Assembly: GCA_945910975.1 (NCBI GenBank)
Contig: CAMDZY010000001.1
Coordinates: 1-45,816 of the forward strand
Direction: 5' to 3'
DNA length: 45,816 bases
From: an uncultured Clostridia bacterium
GTDB taxonomy: Bacteria > Bacillota > Clostridia > Oscillospirales > Oscillospiraceae
Each line of letters opens with the position of its first letter. The stretch's first letter is position 1. A program made the position numbers and the translations under genes. Of this stretch, positions 34,566 to 44,418 are shown one piece after another. Under the pieces are notes generated by a model. That model did no database searches, was not told the DNA's origin, and worked only from the letters and a program-made list of their open reading frames with translations.

Positions 34566-35746
34566 TGAAGAAATTATATTATGAAAACCCCTACCTGCAA
34601 GAATTTGACGCGCGGGTAGTAAGCTGCACGCCGGTAAAAAACGGCTTTGCCGTCACGCTCGACCAAACCGCCTTTTATCCCGAGGGCGGCGGTCAGCCGT
34701 GCGATATTGGCACGCTGGATTGCGCAAATGTCACGGACGTGCAGGATGTGGACGGTCAAATCATCCACACCTGCGACTGCGCCTTGCCGGTCGGCGCGAC
34801 TGTCCACGGCAAAATCGACTGGGCGCGCCGCTTTGATTTGATGCAGCAGCACTCCGGCGAGCACCTGGTGTCCGGCGTGGTGCACGCCCGCTTTGGCTAT
34901 GACAATGTTGGCTTCCACATGGGCAGCGATGTGATCACGATCGATTTCAGTGGTATCCTCACCCGCGAACAGCTGGCCAGCGTCGAACGGACAGTCAACG
35001 AGGCGATTTGGCAGAATTTGCCCTGTGAAATTACCTATCTCGACCGCAATGCCCCGGTCTTTTATCGCAGCAAAAAAGAACTCACCGGCGAGGTGCGCCT
35101 TGTGCGCTTCCCCGGCATGGATCTGTGCGCCTGCTGCGGCACGCACGTCAGGCAGACCGGCGAAATCGGCCTTGTCAAGCTGCTTTCCTGCGTCAAATTC
35201 CATGACGGCGTGCGCGTGGAAATGCTCTGCGGCCAGCGCGCGTATGAATATTTGTCGAAAATTGTCGAACAAAATCACCGCATCTCCGGCCTGATCTCCG
35301 CCAAACCCGATCAGACCGCGCAAGAGGTCGAGCGGATCTTGGCCGAACAGCGCCAGACAAAATACCGGCTGGTCGGCTGTCAAAATGAATTGTTACAAAT
35401 AAAAGCACAGGCACTTTCCGGGCGCGGCAACGTCCTTTGCTTTGAAAACGACCTTTCCGGCGACCTGCTGCGCCGCTTTGCGGATGCCGTGATGCACCAA
35501 TGTGGCGGAATCTGTGCCGTCTTTTCCGGCAGCGATGCAGCGGGCTACCACTATGCCATCGGTCAGTTGGACGGCGATGTGCGCACGCTGGTCAAATCGT
35601 TAAATGCCGCACTGTCCGGCCGCGGCGGCGGCAAGCCCGCTTTTGCGCAAGGTGCGGTTTCGGCAACACAATCGGAGATCGCCGCGTTTTTTGCGGAATA
35701 TGGAATGAATGTAACTGCGCAACAAGGAGCAAACTATGCTGGATAA
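34565..35746 (+). CDS. Alanyl-tRNA editing protein (AlaX-type with DHHA1-like C-terminus)
   Basis: TAFYPEGGGQPCDIG; HSGEHLVSGVVHARFGYDNVGFHMG; CCGTHVRQTGEIGLVKLLS; C-terminal GRGGGKPAFAQGAV. Confidence 0.9.
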   Translation: MKKLYYENPYLQEFDARVVSCTPVKNGFAVTLDQTAFYPEGGGQPCDIGTLDCANVTDVQDVDGQIIHTCDCALPVGATVHGKIDWARRFDLMQQHSGEHLVSGVVHARFGYDNVGFHMGSDVITIDFSGILTREQLASVERTVNEAIWQNLPCEITYLDRNAPVFYRSKKELTGEVRLVRFPGMDLCACCGTHVRQTGEIGLVKLLSCVKFHDGVRVEMLCGQRAYEYLSKIVEQNHRISGLISAKPDQTAQEVERILAEQRQTKYRLVGCQNELLQIKAQALSGRGNVLCFENDLSGDLLRRFADAVMHQCGGICAVFSGSDAAGYHYAIGQLDGDVRTLVKSLNAALSGRGGGKPAFAQGAVSATQSEIAAFFAEYGMNVTAQQGANYAG

Positions 35747-36806
35747 GCTGCAAGCCGTTGAAAACAAATACGAGGAACTCGCCATGCGCGCCGAGCAGCC
35801 GGATTTTTACGCCGACCCGAAGGCTGCGGCCAAGCTGTTAAAGGAGCAAAAGGAACTGGAGCCGATTGTGGCGGCGTTCCGTGCCCTCAAGCGCGCCCGG
35901 CAGGATATGCAGGACGCGCTGGAGCTGATGGACGCAGAGCCGGAAATGAAGGCAATGTGTCAGGAGGAATATGCCGACGCCAAAAATCGCGCCGAGCAAT
36001 TGCAGCAGGAGCTGAAATTGCTGCTGCTGCCCAAGGATCCCAACGACAGCCGCAATGTCATTATGGAGATTCGCGGCGGCGTTGGCGGCGAGGAAAGCGC
36101 GCTCTTTGCACACAGCCTGTTTCGGATGTACCATATGTATGCCGATTCCAGAGGCTGGAAAATCGAGCTGCTCAACTATAACGAAACCGAATTGGGTGGC
36201 GTGAAGGAAGCGGATTTTGTCATTCAAGGCGAGGGCGCCTATTCCCGCCTGAAATTTGAATCCGGCGTTCACCGCGTCCAGCGCGTGCCGGAAACCGAAT
36301 CCGGCGGCCGCATCCACACTTCTACCGCCACCGTTGCGGTCTTGCCGGAGATGGAGACGGTGGATGTGGAAATTCGCCCGGAGGACATTGAAATGCAGGT
36401 CTACCGCTCGTCCGGCGCAGGCGGCCAGCACATCAACAAAACCTCCTCCGCCGTGCGCCTGATCCACAAGCCGTCCGGCATTGTGGTGTCATGTCAGGAG
36501 GAACGTTCGCAGTTCCAAAACCGCGAACGTTGTATGCAAATGCTCGCCTCCAAGCTCTATGAGCAGGAGCAGGAGCGCATTACCAGCGAATACTCTGCCG
36601 ACCGCCGCAGCAAGGTCGGCACCGGAATGCGCAATGAGCGCATCCGCACCTATAATTTCCCGCAGGGACGGGTGACTGATCACCGCATCAGTCTGACGCT
36701 GTACAAAATCGATGCCATCATGGACGGCGATTTGGACGAGCTGATTGACGCTTTGGCCAGTGCCGACCAGGCCGACCGCCTACAGCGCAATGAAAGAGAT
36801 GAATGA
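35736..36806 (+). CDS. prfA: Peptide chain release factor 1
   Basis: RSSGAGGQHINKTSSAVRLIHKPSGIVV; GRVTDHRISLTLYKID. Confidence 0.95.
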   Translation: MLDKLQAVENKYEELAMRAEQPDFYADPKAAAKLLKEQKELEPIVAAFRALKRARQDMQDALELMDAEPEMKAMCQEEYADAKNRAEQLQQELKLLLLPKDPNDSRNVIMEIRGGVGGEESALFAHSLFRMYHMYADSRGWKIELLNYNETELGGVKEADFVIQGEGAYSRLKFESGVHRVQRVPETESGGRIHTSTATVAVLPEMETVDVEIRPEDIEMQVYRSSGAGGQHINKTSSAVRLIHKPSGIVVSCQEERSQFQNRERCMQMLASKLYEQEQERITSEYSADRRSKVGTGMRNERIRTYNFPQGRVTDHRISLTLYKIDAIMDGDLDELIDALASADQADRLQRNERDE

Positions 36807-36807
36807 C

Positions 36808-37845
36808 ATGAAAACCTTACTTTTGCAGGCGACCGACCCCACCGCACCGGCGCAGGCCGCAGAAGTGATTCTGCGCGGCGGTCTGGTTGCGATTCCGACC
36901 GAAACGGTCTATGGCTTGGGCGCAAACGCGCTCAACGAGCAGGCAGTCGCAAACATTTTCCGCGCCAAAGGCCGTCCGCAGGACAACCCTTTGATTATTC
37001 ACATTGCAGATAAAAGCGAGTTAGACCGCTATTGCCACGATATTCCTGCCAGTGCTTATCGCCTGGCGGAAAAATTCTGGCCGGGACCTTTGACCATGGT
37101 TCTGCCCGTGCGCGACATCGTGCCCAAAACCACAACGGCGGGCTTGGACACCGTGGCGGTACGCTGCCCGATGACCGAGGTCACGCGCGAATTGATTCGC
37201 CTGTCCGGCGTGCCGATCGCTGCGCCATCGGCCAATTTGTCCGGCAAGCCGTCCACCACGACAGCCGCGCATGTCCTGCACGATTACGGCACGGACGGCA
37301 AAATTGACGCGATCATCGACGGCGGCGCCTGTCAGGTCGGCGTAGAATCGACAATCGTGGACTTGACGCAGCCGGTTCCCCGCCTGCTGCGTCCGGGCGG
37401 CATTACGCCCGAGCAGCTCAAAGCGGAATTGGGCGAGTTGATCGTGGACAAGGCCGTGGTCGGGCAGATCGCAAATGATGCCGTTGTCCGCGCGCCCGGC
37501 ATGAAGTATAAGCACTATGCACCCACCGCGCCGGTGATCATCGTCACCGGCACAAGCCAAAGTGCCGCCAATTATGTCCGCCGGCACTATCAGGCGGGCG
37601 ATGCCGTTTTGTGCTTTGCCGAGGAATTGCCCCTGTATGAGGGCTGCAATCCCACTGCCTACGGCTGGGAAAACGACCCCGCAACCCTGTCCGCCGGCAT
37701 TTTTGCCGCCTTGCGCAAGCTGGACACGCCGGATGTGCGCACGATCTATGCCCGATGCCCGGAGGGCGGCGGCGTAGCCTATGCGGTGCAAAATCGACTG
37801 AAAAAAGCGGCAGGCTTTTGCACGGTTTCGGGGGATTCAGAATGA
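36808..37845 (+). CDS. L-threonylcarbamoyladenylate synthase (Sua5-type)
   Basis: GGLVAIPTETVYGLGANAL; KGRPQDNPLIIHI; C-terminal Sua5 domain (APGMKYKHYAP). Confidence 0.94.
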   Translation: MKTLLLQATDPTAPAQAAEVILRGGLVAIPTETVYGLGANALNEQAVANIFRAKGRPQDNPLIIHIADKSELDRYCHDIPASAYRLAEKFWPGPLTMVLPVRDIVPKTTTAGLDTVAVRCPMTEVTRELIRLSGVPIAAPSANLSGKPSTTTAAHVLHDYGTDGKIDAIIDGGACQVGVESTIVDLTQPVPRLLRPGGITPEQLKAELGELIVDKAVVGQIANDAVVRAPGMKYKHYAPTAPVIIVTGTSQSAANYVRRHYQAGDAVLCFAEELPLYEGCNPTAYGWENDPATLSAGIFAALRKLDTPDVRTIYARCPEGGGVAYAVQNRLKKAAGFCTVSGDSE

Positions 37846-38432
37846 AAATCATCGGCATCACCGGCGGCACCGGCAGCGGCAAAACCACGCTGCTTGACGC
37901 CATCGCCCAGCGCGGCGGCTGTGTGGTCGACTGTGACGCGGTGTATCATGACCTTTTAACCACCAATCCACAGATGCTTCAGGAAATCAGCGACCGCTTT
38001 CCCGGCACCGTGGCGCGCGGCGAATTGAACCGAAAAAAATTGTCCGCAATCGTCTTTCACGACAAGCAGGCGCTGCTGGATTTGAACGCCATCACGCACC
38101 GCTATGTGATTGAAAAAACCAAGGCAATTTTGCAATCGTCCGGTGCGCCGCTCGGCGCGATCGATGCCATTGCCCTGTTTGAAAGCGGTTTGAACCGCCT
38201 GTGCGATGTGACCGTCTGCGTGACGGCGCCAGAGGAAGCACGCGTGCTGCGCCTGATGCAGCGCGAGCAAATCCCCGCCGACCGTGCCAAAGCGCGCATT
38301 GCAGCCCAGCGGAAGGACGCAGAATTTTCCGCTCTGTGCGATTTCACATTGAAAAATAACACGACCAAAGAAGAATTTACCCGGCAATGCTATGCACTGT
38401 TGGATATCATATGCAAAGGAGAACCATTATGA
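37842..38432 (+). CDS. coaE: Dephospho-CoA kinase
   Basis: IIGITGGTGSGKTTLLDAI; VVDCDAVYHDLL. Confidence 0.93.
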   Translation: MKIIGITGGTGSGKTTLLDAIAQRGGCVVDCDAVYHDLLTTNPQMLQEISDRFPGTVARGELNRKKLSAIVFHDKQALLDLNAITHRYVIEKTKAILQSSGAPLGAIDAIALFESGLNRLCDVTVCVTAPEEARVLRLMQREQIPADRAKARIAAQRKDAEFSALCDFTLKNNTTKEEFTRQCYALLDIICKGEPL

Positions 38433-39826
38433 GTGAAAAATATGAAGAATTGCGCAGCCAACTGCTGTTCCAGCCCAAGCACGGCTATGACCGCCTAAGC
38501 GAGGCCGACCGTGCTGCGATGGAAACGTACTGCAAAAACTACATGGCGTTCATGGACGCCGCCAAAATGGAACGCGAAGCCGTCCGTGAAACCGTCGCCC
38601 GTGCCGAAGCCGCCGGTTTTGTCGAGCTGACCGCCGACACCGTTCTGACCCCCGGCGCCCGCGTGTACCACAACAATCGCGGTAAATCCGTTCTGTTTGC
38701 CGTCATCGGCGAAGAACCGCTGGACAACGGTGCCCACATCTGCGCCGCGCATATCGATTCTCCGCGCCTTGACCTCAAGCCCAATCCCCTGACCGAGGAT
38801 GCGGGCATGGCATATCTCAAGACGCATTACTACGGCGGCATCAAAAAATACCAGTGGACAACCGTCCCGCTGGCGCTGCACGGCGTGGTCTATAAAAAGA
38901 ACGGCGAAACCGTTTCCGTCACCGTGGGCGAGGATGACGCCGACCCTGTATTCTGCGTGACTGACCTGCTGGTTCACTTGGCAGGCGATCAGATGAAAAA
39001 AACGCTCGCGGAAGGCGTGAGCGGCGAACAGCTGCGCGTTCTGGTCGGCTCGACCCCGCTTCCCGGCGATGAGGGCAGCGACCGCATCAAGCTGGCCGTG
39101 ATGAAGCTGCTCCACGACAAATACGGCATGATCGAGGAAGATTTCCTGTCTGCCGAACTGACCATGGTTCCCGCTGTCAAGGCCAGAGAATACGGCTTCG
39201 ACCGCAGCCTGATCGGCGCCTATGGCCACGACGACCGCGTGTGCGCTTACGCCGCGTTTGAACCGATTTTGAACCTTGGCACGCCGAAATACACCGCTGT
39301 GTGCGTGCTGGCCGACAAAGAGGAAATTGGCTCCATGGGCATTTCCGGTATGCAGAGCCAGTGCTTTGAAAAATTCATGGGCGATCTGTGCAAGCTACAG
39401 GGCGTCGATCTGGCGGATTGCTTTGCCAAATCGTTCTGCCTGTCCACCGACGTGACAAACGCTTTCGACCCCCTGTACGCCGAAACCTGCGACAGCAGCA
39501 ACAGCGCCCGCGTCAACTACGGCGTTGGCGTGTGCAAATACACAGGCTCCCGCGGCAAGGGCGGCTCGTCCGATGCAGCGGCCGAGGTGGTCGGCTACGT
39601 CCGCACGCTGTTTGACCGCAACGACGTGTTCTGGCAGACCTGCGAATTGGGCAAGGTCGACCAGGGCGGCGGCGGAACGGTTGCACAGTATATGGCAAAC
39701 CGCAACATTGAAACCATCGACGCCGGCGTGCCGGTGCTGTCCATGCACGCACCGCTGGAATTGGTTTCCAAGCTGGACTGCTATATGACCATGAAGGGCA
39801 TGAAGGTCTTCTACGAAGCAGAATAA
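38429..39826 (+). CDS. M18 family aminopeptidase
   Basis: HICAAHIDSPRLDLKPNPL; LADKEEIGSMGISGMQSQ; VPVLSMHAPLELVSKLD. Confidence 0.93.
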   Translation: MSEKYEELRSQLLFQPKHGYDRLSEADRAAMETYCKNYMAFMDAAKMEREAVRETVARAEAAGFVELTADTVLTPGARVYHNNRGKSVLFAVIGEEPLDNGAHICAAHIDSPRLDLKPNPLTEDAGMAYLKTHYYGGIKKYQWTTVPLALHGVVYKKNGETVSVTVGEDDADPVFCVTDLLVHLAGDQMKKTLAEGVSGEQLRVLVGSTPLPGDEGSDRIKLAVMKLLHDKYGMIEEDFLSAELTMVPAVKAREYGFDRSLIGAYGHDDRVCAYAAFEPILNLGTPKYTAVCVLADKEEIGSMGISGMQSQCFEKFMGDLCKLQGVDLADCFAKSFCLSTDVTNAFDPLYAETCDSSNSARVNYGVGVCKYTGSRGKGGSSDAAAEVVGYVRTLFDRNDVFWQTCELGKVDQGGGGTVAQYMANRNIETIDAGVPVLSMHAPLELVSKLDCYMTMKGMKVFYEAE

Positions 39827-39833
39827 TCCGCAC

Positions 39834-39870
39834 GGGGCTGCGCTTTTTCCCCAAAGCGCAGCCCCGGTTT
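39834..39870 (+). terminator. Terminator after the M18 aminopeptidase
   Basis: GGGGCTGCGCTTT-TTCCCC-AAAGCGCAGCCCC then GGTTTTAT. Confidence 0.8.
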
Positions 39871-39902
39871 TATAACAGCTTTAGTTTGCAGCGTGACAGG
39901 CA

Positions 39903-39931
39903 TTGACACATTGCCCTGTCGCTGGTATAAT
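39903..39931 (+). promoter_or_regulatory. Perfect consensus promoter of the lipoprotein gene
   Basis: TTGACA-N17-TATAAT. Confidence 0.75.
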
Positions 39932-40036
39932 TAGTCCATAACGCGAATTTGCTATAAGGTTTCTGTGATTCGCGTTGTGCTTTGTGACTTATGGTCGCAA
40001 ATGGAAACAAAAAACATAAGGAGATTCGGAGGAAAC

Positions 40037-40738
40037 ATGAAAAAACTAAGAATTTTGGCGCTGTTGCTGGTGCTGGTATGCCTGCTCGCAGCCTGTTCCA
40101 ACAAAGCCGAAAAGAAATCCCGCACGGACGCAGACAAATCCGTAAGCGATGCGGAGGAAAACACCCAACCCAGCGAGGGAATCGTTGGCAGCTGGTCCGG
40201 TCAGGCAGACGTGACACAGACAATGGCGGATTCGCTCGGCGGCGACACCCAACTCAACGGCTCGCTTGTTTTTGCGCTCCAGCTGGATTTAAATGAAGAC
40301 GGCACAGCAAAAATGACGCTCGACAAGGACGCCACGGAAGCGGCCAGCGCAGAATTTATGCAATCTCTCACGGATATGATGCTCGAACAGATCTATCAGG
40401 TTGCGGAACAAAGCGGCGATACGACCAGAGAAGCCATTGATGCCGAATTTGAAAGCCAGTACGGCATGACGACCCGTGAATACGTTGAGAGCAACTTCAA
40501 TTTCGACACGCTGCTTAGCGGCATGGGCGAACTGAACGTCGACGGCGTATACCGCTATACGGATGGCAAGCTCTATATCGAGGACACCGAAGCAGAAATC
40601 AAAGATGACACCTACATGGCTGTCACCCTGGACGGCGACACCTTGACGCTGGACAAGTATTATGAAAACGGCGTAGAATCGGATGGAACCGCTGATTCCA
40701 TCGGAATGCTGCTGCCGATGACATTTACCAGAAACTAA
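40037..40738 (+). CDS. Predicted lipoprotein of unknown function
   Basis: MKKLRILALLLVLVCLLAACSNKAEKK lipobox LAAC; CGGAGG RBS. Confidence 0.82.
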   Translation: MKKLRILALLLVLVCLLAACSNKAEKKSRTDADKSVSDAEENTQPSEGIVGSWSGQADVTQTMADSLGGDTQLNGSLVFALQLDLNEDGTAKMTLDKDATEAASAEFMQSLTDMMLEQIYQVAEQSGDTTREAIDAEFESQYGMTTREYVESNFNFDTLLSGMGELNVDGVYRYTDGKLYIEDTEAEIKDDTYMAVTLDGDTLTLDKYYENGVESDGTADSIGMLLPMTFTRN

Positions 40739-40751
40739 CAAAAAACCACCT

Positions 40752-40786
40752 GCCGGGACGCAAATGACTGCGTCCCGGCATTTTTT
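40752..40786 (+). terminator. Intrinsic terminator
   Basis: GCCGGGACGCA-aatgac-TGCGTCCCGGCATTTTTT. Confidence 0.9.
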
Positions 40787-40896
40787 GTGTTTGCAGGTTG
40801 CAAAGTTTGCTATTTTATGATATGATATGATTTGTAAAAAGATTTTCGGAATCAAACAAAAATTGGCTGCTTTGCAGTCGGAATCGAGGGATCGCA

Positions 40897-41751
40897 ATGA
40901 AAAAATTTACCCGCATTTTATCACTGCTGACACTGTGCGCCGTGCTGATTGCCACGTTCCCAACCGTCGCCTTGGCGGACGATGTGCTCAGTGGGGTGTG
41001 TGGAGAAAATCTGACATGGACGCTGGATTCAGGTACGCTCACCATTTCCGGAAGCGGCGAAATGGAGAACTACTCCTCTAACCCGCCGTGGGTAAAACAT
41101 TCCGATTCCATTACGAATATTGTACTCCCGGACGGCTTGCTCAGCATTGGCAGCTATGCATTCCATCATTGCTCCAAGTTCACCAAAATCACACTGCCGG
41201 ACAGTGTTGTCACCATCGGTAAGTTTGCATTTGAACGCTGTACAGCTTTGGCAGATATCGACATGGGAAGCGGTGTTTGTACAATTGAAGATGGTGCCTT
41301 TTACCTTTGCAGCGACCTAAAAGATGTCACACTTCCGGACAGTGTTGTCACAATCGGCAAAGCTGCCTTTAACAACTGCCGCCAGTTGGAAACGGTACAT
41401 ATTGGAACAGGTGTGTCCGACATTGGAGATAACGCATTTTTATATTGTACCAGCCTCACGAATGTGGAGATCCCCGCGAACGTAGAGTACATTGGTCAGT
41501 ACGCATTCAGGTATTCCTATCAAGACGGAGCGGGCTGGGCAATGGAGTCAAATCTGAAAACCGAAGGCTTCACAATAACCGGAGTTGTCGGCAGTGCCGC
41601 AGAAAGCTATGCCGAAAGCAACGGTTTTGCCTTTGTTGAGTTGGTGGAGCCACCGTCCCCCGCCGATATTGTTGCGGAATATGTTGCCGTTGTGTTGCAG
41701 CTTGTCAGCACTTTGCGTGAGCTGCTTGCGCGCAGCATTCCGTTCGGATAA
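40897..41751 (+). CDS. Secreted BspA-like leucine-rich-repeat (LRR_5) protein
   Basis: Signal peptide plus ~23-aa repeats: LPDSVVTIGKFAFERCTAL / LPDSVVTIGKAAFNNCRQL / IGDNAFLYCTSLTNVEIP. Confidence 0.9.
   Translation: MKKFTRILSLLTLCAVLIATFPTVALADDVLSGVCGENLTWTLDSGTLTISGSGEMENYSSNPPWVKHSDSITNIVLPDGLLSIGSYAFHHCSKFTKITLPDSVVTIGKFAFERCTALADIDMGSGVCTIEDGAFYLCSDLKDVTLPDSVVTIGKAAFNNCRQLETVHIGTGVSDIGDNAFLYCTSLTNVEIPANVEYIGQYAFRYSYQDGAGWAMESNLKTEGFTITGVVGSAAESYAESNGFAFVELVEPPSPADIVAEYVAVVLQLVSTLRELLARSIPFG
41191..41358 (+). repeat. Near-identical ~28-nt in-frame repeats within the LRR gene
   Basis: ACACT(G/T)CCGGACAGTGTTGTCAC(C/A)ATCGG at 41191 and 41329, 138 nt apart. Confidence 0.8.
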
Positions 41752-41874
41752 AATCCTCTGGTTGTTGCACGCATCTACCTGTCGGGCGGTGCTTTGCGCG
41801 GAGCGCAACCGTCCGAAGGGCGGCTCTTGGCGCGGAGCACACCGCAAAATTCACCGCGCGGCTTTATGCAAATA

Positions 41875-41917
41875 ACCCGCAAACAGTTGTCAGCACTGTT
41901 TGCGGGTCGTTTTTTTG
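41875..41917 (+). terminator. Intrinsic terminator
   Basis: ACCCGCAAACAGT-tgtcagc-ACTGTTTGCGGGT-CGTTTTTTT. Confidence 0.85.
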
Positions 41918-41920
41918 CGG

Positions 41921-43393
41921 TTAGCGCTCGTAGAGCGTGGTAAGGTGCTTGATTTTTTTGGCCAGCGCCGGTGTCAGCGCGTCCTCGGACATTCGCCACG
42001 TCCAGTTGTGAATGCCAAGCGTGCCCGGCTCGTTCATGCGGGCGTCGGCGCCCAATTGCAGGTAGTCCTGAAGCTGGGCGATGAAGGTATCTGCCACGCT
42101 GGCCATACCGGCACGGAGAATGCCCCAGCAGCATTCGTCCCTCTCGCGCAGACCCAAGTAATCCATCACATAGTCGATTGTTTCGTCGCTTTGTGCGGCC
42201 AACCACTGCGTGAGCGTTTCGTTGTCATGGGTGCCGCTGTAGCAGATGCAGTTGTTGTCATAGCGATGCGGCAGATAATTGCTTGGCTCGCGGGAATCAA
42301 AGGCAAATTCCAACACCTTCATGCCGGGGTAGCCGGATTCGCGCTGAAGCTGAATCACCGCGTCCGTCAAAAAGCCCAAATCCTCCGCAATCAGGCGCAG
42401 TTTGGGGAAAGTTTCATGCAGCGCCTTGATAAAATCGCTGCCCGGCCCCTTGACCCAACGGCCGTTGCGGGCGGTTTTTTCGCCGTACGGCACAGACCAA
42501 TAGCTTTCCAACCCACGGAAATGGTCGATTCGGATCACGTCAAACAGGCGCGAGGCGGATTCAATGCGGTTTTTCCACCAGCGATAGCCATCCTCCGCCA
42601 TTTTGTCCCAGTTATACAGGGGATTGCCCCACAGCTGGCCGTCTGCGGCAAAATAATCCGGCGGACAACCGGCAACACCGGTGGGGATTCCGCTCTCGTC
42701 CAACTGGAACAGCTCCGGGTTCGCCCAGACGTCGCAGGAATCGTATGGCACGTAAATAGGCAAATCGCCGATGATTTCAATGCCCTGCTCGTGCGCATAA
42801 TCCCGCAGTGCATCCCACTGCCGGAAGAACAGGAACTGAACGAACGCATAGAAATCAACATCCCCGGCCAGCCTGGAGCCGTAGCTTTCCGCAGCACCGG
42901 CGCGGCGCAGACGAATATCGCCCGGCCACTCCTGCCACGAGTGCATCCCCTGATCGGCCTTTACCGCCATGTACAGGGCGTACTCCTCCACCCAAGCGTT
43001 GGCGGCACGGAAATTGCGGAAGCCGTCCACATATTTGTCCTTGCCGCGCGCAAACGCCTTGCGCAACAAATCGAACCGGACGTTAAACTGGAAGCCATAG
43101 TCAACACGCGCCGTATGGCCTGTCCAGTCCACCGCGTCCACTTCCTCCTGCAACAGCAGACCGTCTTTGATCAACAGATCCAAATCGATAAAATACGGGT
43201 TACCTGCGCAGGTGCTAAACGACTGGTACGGGCTGTCGCCATAGCTGGTTGGGCCGATGGGAAGCATCTGCCAATAGTGCTGGCCGGATGCCTTGAGAAA
43301 ATCGACGAACTGATATGCCGCCTTGCCCATGGTTCCAATGCCATACGGCGACGGCAGGGAAGAAATGTGCATTAAAATGCCGCTTGCTCTCAT
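41921..43393 (-). CDS. malQ: 4-alpha-glucanotransferase
   Basis: SGILMHISSLPSPYGIGTMG; YWQMLPIGPTSYGDSPYQSFSTCAGNPYFIDLD; DVIRIDHFRG; CYSGTHDNETL. Confidence 0.95.
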   Translation of the reverse strand: MRASGILMHISSLPSPYGIGTMGKAAYQFVDFLKASGQHYWQMLPIGPTSYGDSPYQSFSTCAGNPYFIDLDLLIKDGLLLQEEVDAVDWTGHTARVDYGFQFNVRFDLLRKAFARGKDKYVDGFRNFRAANAWVEEYALYMAVKADQGMHSWQEWPGDIRLRRAGAAESYGSRLAGDVDFYAFVQFLFFRQWDALRDYAHEQGIEIIGDLPIYVPYDSCDVWANPELFQLDESGIPTGVAGCPPDYFAADGQLWGNPLYNWDKMAEDGYRWWKNRIESASRLFDVIRIDHFRGLESYWSVPYGEKTARNGRWVKGPGSDFIKALHETFPKLRLIAEDLGFLTDAVIQLQRESGYPGMKVLEFAFDSREPSNYLPHRYDNNCICYSGTHDNETLTQWLAAQSDETIDYVMDYLGLRERDECCWGILRAGMASVADTFIAQLQDYLQLGADARMNEPGTLGIHNWTWRMSEDALTPALAKKIKHLTTLYER

Positions 43394-43397
43394 AGTT

Positions 43398-44414
43398 TTA
43401 ACCCTCTCGGAAGTTGCGTTTGATTACGCTGTCACGTTCCACCAGCGCGAAGGGAACGGTTTCGTGCGTGGCAACGGCACGATTTTCAATGCCCTGCAAC
43501 AGCAGCGCTACGCCCCGTTTGGCCAGTAAATCCACGTGCTGGCGGATGGTTGTTAAATTCGGAATATAGTATGTGCCGGGATCGATGCCATCAAAGCCGA
43601 TGACAGAAATATCCTCCGGCACCCGCAGGCCACGGTCATGCAGCGCGCGGATCGCGCCAATCGCCATTACATCGGACATCGCGAAAATGGCGGTGATTTT
43701 GCTGTTTTTGGCGATCAGGCGCAGCGCGGCGTCATAGCCTGCGGCGTAGGAATAGCGGGCGGTGACAAAGCGTGCTTCCGACACATCGATGCCGTGTCGG
43801 ACAAGCGCCCTGCTACAGCCGGTATAGCGCAGCCGGCTGGGGCCGGAAACGAGCAAATCGCCGGTAATCACGCCGATTTCGCGGTGGCCGCAGTCATACA
43901 GATAGTCAATGGCACATTCCGCCGCCGCTGCGTCGTCTGTGGTGACAGAAGAAAGGTTGGGGAAGGGAAGCCCGGAGGCGTCCGCCGTCAGTGCCACGCT
44001 CGGCAGAGAAACGTTGCCGAAGTTCTGTGCGAACATCTGTGAGTTGCCGCCCAAAAACAGCAGCCCCAGCGGCTTTTTTTCCCGACTGATGCGCAGCGCA
44101 TGGTGGACGGCGTCCTCATTTTCATCCAGATAATCCACCGTCAGCGGATATTGCGTTTGGCTCAGCTCCCGCTGAATATGCTCGATCATGTGCGCGAACA
44201 GCTCGTTGGAGGTGCCGGTCACGAGTGCCATGACGCCGTCGCCGCGCTGCTGCTTGAGATACTTGGCGTTCATATTCAGCTGGAAGCCGCTTTTGTTTGC
44301 GCAGTCCAAAATGGCCTGCTTTGCTTTGTCGCTGACATTCGGCTGCCCGTTCAGAACCCGCGAAACGGTTCCTACGGAATATCCGGTCTGTCTCGCGAGA
44401 TCTTTGATCGTCAT
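43398..44414 (-). CDS. LacI-family transcriptional regulator
   Basis: MTIKDLARQTGYSVGTVSRVLNGQPNVSDKAKQAIL HTH plus periplasmic-binding-type domain. Confidence 0.94.
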   Translation of the reverse strand: MTIKDLARQTGYSVGTVSRVLNGQPNVSDKAKQAILDCANKSGFQLNMNAKYLKQQRGDGVMALVTGTSNELFAHMIEHIQRELSQTQYPLTVDYLDENEDAVHHALRISREKKPLGLLFLGGNSQMFAQNFGNVSLPSVALTADASGLPFPNLSSVTTDDAAAAECAIDYLYDCGHREIGVITGDLLVSGPSRLRYTGCSRALVRHGIDVSEARFVTARYSYAAGYDAALRLIAKNSKITAIFAMSDVMAIGAIRALHDRGLRVPEDISVIGFDGIDPGTYYIPNLTTIRQHVDLLAKRGVALLLQGIENRAVATHETVPFALVERDSVIKRNFREG

Positions 44415-44418
44415 ATGC

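Noticed and set aside
41900-43375. 491-aa + strand ORF opposite malQ
   Set aside because: Antisense shadow ORF; malQ is well supported.
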